Shown here: positions 57,801-64,000 of the stretch, piece after piece | Layout of the letters: every line of letters starts with the position of its first letter | Position numbering within the stretch: the first letter of the stretch is position 1 | Assembly: GCF_021730395.1 (NCBI RefSeq) | Contig: NC_069362.1 | Span: 68,217,501 to 68,281,500, forward strand | Direction: 5' to 3' | DNA length: 64,000 bases | DNA from: Mercenaria mercenaria | Lineage: Eukaryota > Mollusca > Bivalvia > Venerida > Veneridae | The notes under the pieces: model-generated | What the model saw: only the letters and a program-made list of their open reading frames with translations | Databases searched by the model: none | Told to the model about the DNA's origin: nothing | Translations under genes and position numbers: made by a program

Positions 57801-58365
57801 AAATTGTAAACAGTTCCAATGAGGGCGACTTACGGATTTCCTCGACCAAGGAAGATCTTCCGTAAGTTTGAAGTCCGTACAAAACGTAGAGCTAGATCCG
57901 TTAGCCGATTTAAAGACGCGCCACAAAAATAACTGTATTCTTTTGTATTTCCATGATGGTAATTATACATGCTTTGCATGAAGAAAATGAGTAATAACAA
58001 GTGTCTACTTACAAATTGACAGTGACATATATAAGGCCAAGTCAATGTGTTTAATGTCTAAATATTTTATAAAATTAATGTAGTAGTGTGCACAGTATGC
58101 ATATGTATTAAGGTGAGTTTAGAACACAATTTGTTTCTATAGTTATTATTCTATGTTTATAAAACTAGAGTACTCTATACTGAAAAGAAAATGACTAAAT
58201 AAGTTTGCAGTTGAAGTTGTGAAAACACATTAATTCAGGGAGAGCCTAAATTGTCCATCTGTCATCATGTAGAATAGCTGTATTATAACAGTATTATCAG
58301 AATGATTTGCACGAAGTTCTCGTTGGAGGAAACAGTAGGTCAGTAGGTCGTGGTGGGTCTTTAAA
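54880..58365. other. AT-rich intergenic region
   Basis: No gene is supported. The only clear structure is a ~45-bp direct repeat (57558-57600 and 57666-57710) sharing TGACTGACGG, ATCCA.TTACGGATTCTGT and a following A/TACTTAC, with more CGGA/TCCG words to 57890. Confidence 0.4.
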
Positions 58366-59186
58366 GATTTAGGGCTATTTTCATAGACAATACTCCAACA
58401 CCACTCATTGAGTACACTCAAATAAATTGCCTAACGGTCACGTCTTTACCAAGGAAAGATTCCGTTGGTATTCATAAAGGTGAGTGACAGTTGAGTCAAC
58501 TCCCAAGAGTGAGTGACTGTTGAGGGAGGTCCTGGGGACCCTTGAGTGTTTCTCAAGGTCTCATAATGTAAGTTTAGAAGATAAATTTACAATATTTAAT
58601 TAATTTGAAGGTAAGATAGCAGTGTCATGTTAAAGCGGAAGTTCATATTTGTGCAAGGTATTTTGGAAAAATATATTATGTTCTTTTTTAATACATGTTG
58701 TTGAGGACGACGAAAGCGCAAAAAGACCCAACAAATTAAAAGACTATTTACCCAGCAAAAAATGACTAAATACAAATGTTTAATATATATTTTAATTAAA
58801 GATTGGCACAAAATTGTCATGACTGGATTAAGATTACTAGTAAATATATAGCTTAATAATGCAGTTGAGTAAAAACTTGAATTGAAATTATTCAATATGA
58901 ATCGACTTTGTTTCTTGCCCCGTCCACGATCGCAAGAGTTTTTATGATATTAAAAACGCTGAAACACAACTTTGTCCCGACATCGGCGACAAATGTTTAA
59001 AACAGTCTTTTTGTATTTGTGCTTTGTTCGTCATTAGGATTCAAAGCATCTGGTTGTAAACCCAAATGATTCAGCTCTCTCCAGTCACGACGATGGGTGA
59101 TATCCTGCAAATATAAAACAAACACAAGAAAAACGGACAGGGTTGGGAGGGAAGTTTTTAAACTAAAATTTTTGTTTAAAGTATCA

Positions 59187-59285
59187 ATGACTCTACCTCG
59201 TTCAGTGGACTCAGAATCGAAAAGACTGGAATCTGGCGAGACGGGCGTTTATATACCTGACCCAGAATTCCCTGGTCACGTTAAG
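59187..59285 (+). CDS. Possible isolated 5' coding exon (33 codons)
   Basis: From an ATG, the frame reads MTLPRSVDSESKRLESGETG then VYIPDPEFPGHVK and meets AAG/GTACGG, a fair donor in phase 0. The peptide has ordinary protein character, but no continuation exon was found downstream, and it lies inside the Harbinger-like element. It could be a captured exon, part of a decayed transposon gene or chance. Confidence 0.2.
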
Positions 59286-59610
59286 GTACGGTGTGCAAGG
59301 GGAGTCATTTTTGCCGAGTAAAGAGTTTAACCTTAATTCGGTTAAACTGAATATTAATTAATAAAAACAGGTAAAATAGATATAGGAAATCAAATATGCG
59401 TCTACGAAACCTAGCCAAACGGGGCTCATCAGTCATTCCCAGAAACACGCGTCGACTACTAGTAATAAATATTTACATTTCAAAAGCCTAGATATCGGTT
59501 AATTCCTACTGAAAAATATAAACAATCCGTCAAATTAAATGTAATGAAGAACCTATCATTATTGAACTCGTTTAAATGACAACGGAAACATTTATTTTAT
59601 AAAAAGATAT

Positions 59611-59808
59611 GAGCCGCGCCATGAGAAAACCAACATAGTGCGTTTGCAGTCTGGTCAAGATCCATGCTGTTCGCTTTCAAAGCCTATTGCAATTAGAGAA
59701 ACCATTAGCGAACAGTATGGATCATGACCAGACTGCGCCGATACGCAGGTTGGTCTGGATCCATGCTGGTCGCAAACGCACTATGTTGATTTTCTTATGG
59801 TGCGGCTC
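59611..59808. repeat. Palindromic MITE, copy 5, with deletion in the left arm
   Basis: The ends GAGCCGCGCCATGAGAAAAC and TTATGGTGCGGCTC are present, but about 37 bp of the left arm (CGACCAGCATGGATCC and following) are lost. It is nested inside the element at 58372-60349. Confidence 0.82.
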
Positions 59809-60352
59809 AATTATGTTTTTAGTAATTAAAATTTTAAAAAATACGCGGACTGGCATCCGGGAAACATCAACAATTAATGGCAGAGTTAAAAATTCAGTTG
59901 TTTAAATAAATTTCAATTTCATCGAAAATTAAACTCTATATTTCTAAGTATAAATTTAAAAAAGTCTACTAATGCAGATGAGTAGACTGGCTGATGGACG
60001 GGCGAACGGACGGAAGGACGTATTATAAGACAAATAGACGAACGGACGGACGGATAATCATACAGATGAGCAATAAGATGACAACTTCCAACTACAAAAA
60101 TAATGGTCAGCACTTTTGCACATCTTTGATGTTATTGTCATATAAAGCGTTATAATCCTCTAAATCCATTGTGTACAATGAAACCATTACTCGAGCTGTC
60201 CTTCCGAAAGTTAAGATTGAGTGGAATTTATGAATTTGACTTTCGAACTCCACTCACACTCCCGCAAGGTCTACTCGAGGTCCACTTGAGTGATACTTAT
60301 CCAAGTTTGAGTCAAGTGTGAGTTTGAGTAACGACTATGAATATAGCCCTTA

Positions 60353-60880
60353 CTGTTGTAGTTGTGTGTCCTTTACTATAAAGAGATATATTTTGGTACT
60401 TTGAACGGATAACGGTATTCCAAAGCACTTGTGTTATTTGTTGTCACTTACGGAAACAAAATTATTGTGTCGGCTGCACTTCAAGTTAAATTCAAGCTTC
60501 TCAGGTAATGGAAAAACAGTTTTACGTAAAGTGTATTAGAAAACCAATTAGTTTGTTCTTAGATTTATACATAGATTGCATTAGGCTCATATGATTTAAG
60601 TGAGACAACATACTCGTATATCACTGTTTGTTTTTTGCGATCGAGAAACCCCTTCCATGTAGACCAAGTTTCCTCCCGGAATTTATATAAGTACTCTCAG
60701 GGGTTGTTACAGCTTTCAGTAAAATAAGAATGCGTTTTAGTTCCGCCTTCATTTCTACAAATGTGGTAGTTTATTAATTACCGGTAATTGTATTTGTGAT
60801 CGGTTTGCCACTGTCAATGTACATTTGAAAACAATATTTACCTATATATGAAATAAAATCATGCGTTCTGGAAATCTACC
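60353..60880. other. Intergenic sequence, no feature recognised
   Basis: AT-rich, without gene or repeat ends. Confidence 0.35.
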
Positions 60881-60885
60881 ATCCT

Positions 60886-61165
60886 TAATAGCTTTTGTAT
60901 CTATCAATACCAACCACCCCATGTGGTTCTGGGACGATCTGTGTATGAAAAGAATCGGAACCGCTGCCTTACCGTTGCATGATCGTAAGAGGCGACTAAT
61001 AAGGTCTGAACACTTGGTTTTGCTGTAACCCTGTGATTCCAGCAGGTATGCAAATTTTGATTCCATACCTCATGTTTTTATTTCGAAATTTGTATTCCTG
61101 TTTGGCGCCATATAACCTATACTGTGTTGGTGTGCTGTAAAACCCAAATAAACATATAAAAAAAT
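60886..61165 (+). repeat. Retroposon 3' region (SINE or LINE tail)
   Basis: GCATGATCGTAAGAGGCGAC, CACTTGGTTTTGCTGTAACC and a terminal GTGTGCTGTAAAACCCAAAT followed by AAACA are wording I associate with an abundant bivalve retroposon tail. This is by recollection, with no other copy in the window. The 5' end is not defined. Confidence 0.45.
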
Positions 61166-61169
61166 CAAT

Positions 61170-61905
61170 ACCGACCATCTTACTTAAAACGAAACTACAA
61201 TTTTAAATCAACAGGAGAATTCATGAAAAACTCATCTATTGTACTTTAATATACAAAATGAAAGTAATTTCATGTACCAACAGAAAGGAATTAACTTTGG
61301 TGCATGTGGCATTGACTTTTCAGATGGGTCTGGGGATTGCACATGAGACATTGTCTTGTTAAGGCATAGTTTGATTTTATTGACTGTTAAAATGTTATCA
61401 GAAGACATATTAACGTACCTTCAATAATATTGTGAGCATTTTATACACAATATTTAGCGCAATGCACAACGAATTCATTATTTGTCACCTACAGCTGTGG
61501 TTTCTTCCAGTAGCTGGTCATTGGTGGAAGAGAGTATCAGCAGTTCAGATTTCTGTATGGCTGTAACAGTGGTATATTAGCCATATCAACCTAGCCTTCC
61601 CGTCATCAGTCTGGGCAACTATTTCAGTCGCGACTGCTGTTCCTTTTCTGTAGCCTAAAAGAAGATCCTTCGAAAGCATTATACGAAACCTAGACAAATG
61701 ATAGAAGACTTTGTTTGACTGAGTTAAAGTGAAACACCCTCACCCTTGCTAGCCAAGTTTTAAACGGTTTTATTGAAAATTACTGAATGTACCCAATGAT
61801 CACACAGGACCAGAAAATATAACAACACCGAGTAACCCTTCTTTATCAGTATACACTCTAAGGAGATAATATTCATACATATCTATTTCTGATTCATTAT
61901 TCACT
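61170..61905. other. Intergenic sequence, no feature recognised
   Basis: This is the last non-repeat stretch before the right arm. No frame of interest. Confidence 0.35.
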
Positions 61906-61911
61906 ATATAG

Positions 61912-63891
61912 TAAAACAAGTGAATGAAGAATTGCTATGCAATACAAAGTCCCCTACTGGAAGGCACCTAATTTTCTCTACTGCAGTATAACATAATGAA
62001 CTGATATCTGTCAATGATGTATAAACAATATTGTACTATATATACAATATAATATAACAAAGCACTTGGATTAAAATTTGCTTGAAAAAAACGTACAGTT
62101 GTTTTCATTTGGATTTTTAATTGGCCGATTATACAAAAAGTTATCATAAAAGTCATTTATAGTAACAACAAAGTGAAATTAACCCTAAAAAAAAAGAAAA
62201 AGAAAAGAAAAAAGTCTATATAATATAAGTCCACAAGAAACTTTTTTACCAGGTAAAGATAGGTCAAAATATGCCTAAAATTTCGATGTAACATGCATGT
62301 TGTACCACAGAAAAGTGGTCTCGATTTTTCTCTGCCGCCAGTAATAAAAAAGTTAAGATTAAATCTATTTATAGTAAAACAAAGGCACGTAATTCTAAAA
62401 ACAAGGGTGCCTCATGGTGGTGAGCATTTGTTCTAAGTTACATCAAAATCCCTCCACGCATGAAGAAGAAATGCTCCGTACAAAGTCATTCTTGAATCTG
62501 ACCTTTGACCTCTAAATATGACCTTGACCTTAGACCTAGGGACCTGGTTCTTGCGCATGACGATTCATCTTATGTTGGTGAACATTTGTGCCAAGTTACA
62601 TCATAATCTCTCCATGCATGAAGAAGAAATTCTCCAGACAAAGTCATTCTTGTGTCTGAAATTTGGTCTCTGAGTGTGACCTTGACATTAGACCTTGGAC
62701 CTGGATTTTGCGCATGACACGTTGTCTCATCCAGGGGAATATTTATACCAACTGATATCTAAATCCTGTTTTGCATGACAAAGTTCTAGACCGGACAGGA
62801 AAAAAATCCTCTTGACATTTCATCTCAAAGTGTGACCTTGACCTTTAAGCTAGGGTACTGGGTGTTGCGCATGACACGTCGTCTCATCATGGGGAACATT
62901 TATGCCAAGTAATATTGTAACCCCTTGATGGATGACAGAGTTCTTGATCGGACAGGAAAAAAACCTTATTGACCTTTGACTTCCAATTGTGACCTTGACC
63001 TTTAAGCTAAGGGTCTGGGCTTTGCGCATGACATGTTGTCTCATCATTGGGAACATTTGTGCCAAGTAATATTAAAATCCCTTCATGGGTGGCAGAGTTA
63101 TGGACGGGACAGGAAAAAAACTCTGTTGACATTTGACCCCCAATTGTGACCTTGACCTTTGAGCTAGGGGTCCGGGATTTTCGCATGACACGTTGTCTTA
63201 TCATGGAGAACATTTGTGCCAGGTGATATTAAAATCCCTCAATAAATGTCAGAGTTATGGACTGGACACGAAACAGACCCTGTTCATGCCATGTTAACAT
63301 TTGACTGCTAAGTGTGACCTTGACCTTTGAGCTAGGGGTCTTAAAGTTGTGCATGACACATCGTCTTATTATGAGGTACATTTGTGCCAAGTAATATTAA
63401 AATCCCTTCATGGATGGGAGAGTTATGGACCGGACAGGAAAAACTGATATCTAAATCCTGTTTTGCATGACAAAGTTATAGACCGGACAGGAAAAAAAAT
63501 CCTCTTGACATTTCATCTCAAAGTGTGACATTGACCTTTAAGCTAGGGTACTGGGATTTGCGCATGATACGTCGTCTCATCATGGGGAACATTTGTGCCA
63601 AGTAATACTAAAATCCCTTCAAGGATGGGAGAGTTATGGACCGGACAGGAAAAAAGGCCTTGTTGACCTTTGACCTCCAATTGTGACCTTAACCTTTAAG
63701 CTAGGGGTCCGAGTTTTGCGCATGACACGTCGTCTCATCATGGGGAACATTTGTACCAAGTAATATTAAAATCCCTTCATGGATGACAGAGTTATGGACC
63801 GTACACGAAATTGCGGACGGACGGACGGGCGGAAAAGCGCATTCCTATAGTCCCCGAAACTGGTTTTCAACCAGTAGGGCACTAATAAGAC
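61912..63891 (-). repeat. Right arm of the long inverted repeat pair; AGGTCA-rich tandem units
   Basis: On the minus strand this follows the left arm (44203-45980) block by block: TCTTATTAGTGCCCTACTGG, GAAAACCAGTTTCGGGGACT, a GTCCGTCCGTCCG run, the 130-160-bp units including the one with GTTAACATGGCATGAACAGG, then the non-tandem body down to TTAGGTGCCTTCCAGTAGGG and TTCATTCACTTG at 61912. It has an extra partial unit duplication (about 63440-63660). The outer end forms a hairpin at 63848-63884. Confidence 0.8.
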
Positions 63892-64000
63892 CCAATCATT
63901 TTTCTTATCTAAGTACTGTCACAAATTGACATACGGGCCTCATTGTATTTGTAGTTTAAATGCAGGTATTGCATCATCCTTTTGTAAATTTTTGAGTTAT

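Larger units (their letters stand above)
58372..60349. mobile_element. PIF/Harbinger-like non-autonomous element, TTA target duplication
   Basis: GGGCTATTTTCATAG at the left and CTATGAATATAGCCC at the right are inverted, and TTA directly abuts both ends (58369-58371, 60350-60352). GGG-starting ends with a TTA/TAA duplication are characteristic of PIF/Harbinger. Both subterminal regions are crowded with ACTCA/TGAGT words (58405-58560 and 60240-60335). No DDE transposase is seen in the 1978 bp. A palindromic MITE is inserted at 59611-59808. Confidence 0.65.

Overview
The window is animal nuclear DNA: short, AT-rich, intron-bearing genes separated by long stretches of interspersed repeats. Several repeat families look like those of heterodont (clam-type) bivalves, and the CR1-like LINEs, tRNA-headed SINEs and hairpin-ended tandem repeats agree with this. 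I therefore read it as a bivalve mollusc genome. That placement rests on recognition, not on a search.

Five gene models are supported. (1) 470-15571, minus strand: a complete four-exon orthologue of HAPSTR1 (C16orf72/TAPR1), a HUWE1-associated stress-response protein, with all three introns in the same phase. (2) 25776-26963 and (3) 35256-36110, both minus: two single-exon genes that are divergent paralogues of each other, alike at both ends and different in the middle, of unknown function. (4) 41629-42785, plus: a three-exon gene for an unfamiliar 118-residue protein. (5) 48433-50771, minus: a Golgi-type carbohydrate sulfotransferase with a short membrane-anchor exon and one large catalytic exon. 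The genes show no sign of working as a unit; they are neighbours.

Much of the rest is mobile DNA. 0.7-19 kb, mainly inside HAPSTR1 introns: two CAGGGC-ended elements with 5-bp target duplications, foldback elements, AGGTCA-rich tandem repeats, a mariner-like MITE, a 2.5-kb element with long inverted ends and a CR1-like LINE with a readable reverse transcriptase. 19-25 kb: SINEs, LINE relics, a G-run, and a 1.1-kb hAT element with a perfect 8-bp target duplication inside an older reverse-transcriptase relic. 29-31 kb: a MITE with a 6-bp duplication and a large hairpin. 31-40 kb: three copies of a palindromic MITE, a mariner-like relic, another TIR element and an 84-bp TA microsatellite. 44-64 kb: two long, collinear, oppositely oriented repeat arms (44203-45980 and 61912-63891) that bracket the sulfotransferase gene, plus a Harbinger-like element with a TTA duplication.

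The points most worth following are the paralogous orphan pair, the inverted arms around the sulfotransferase gene, the shared layout of several repeat families (tandem units, then a GGAC-type run, then a terminal hairpin), and the many nuclear-receptor-like AGGTCA motifs those repeats carry.
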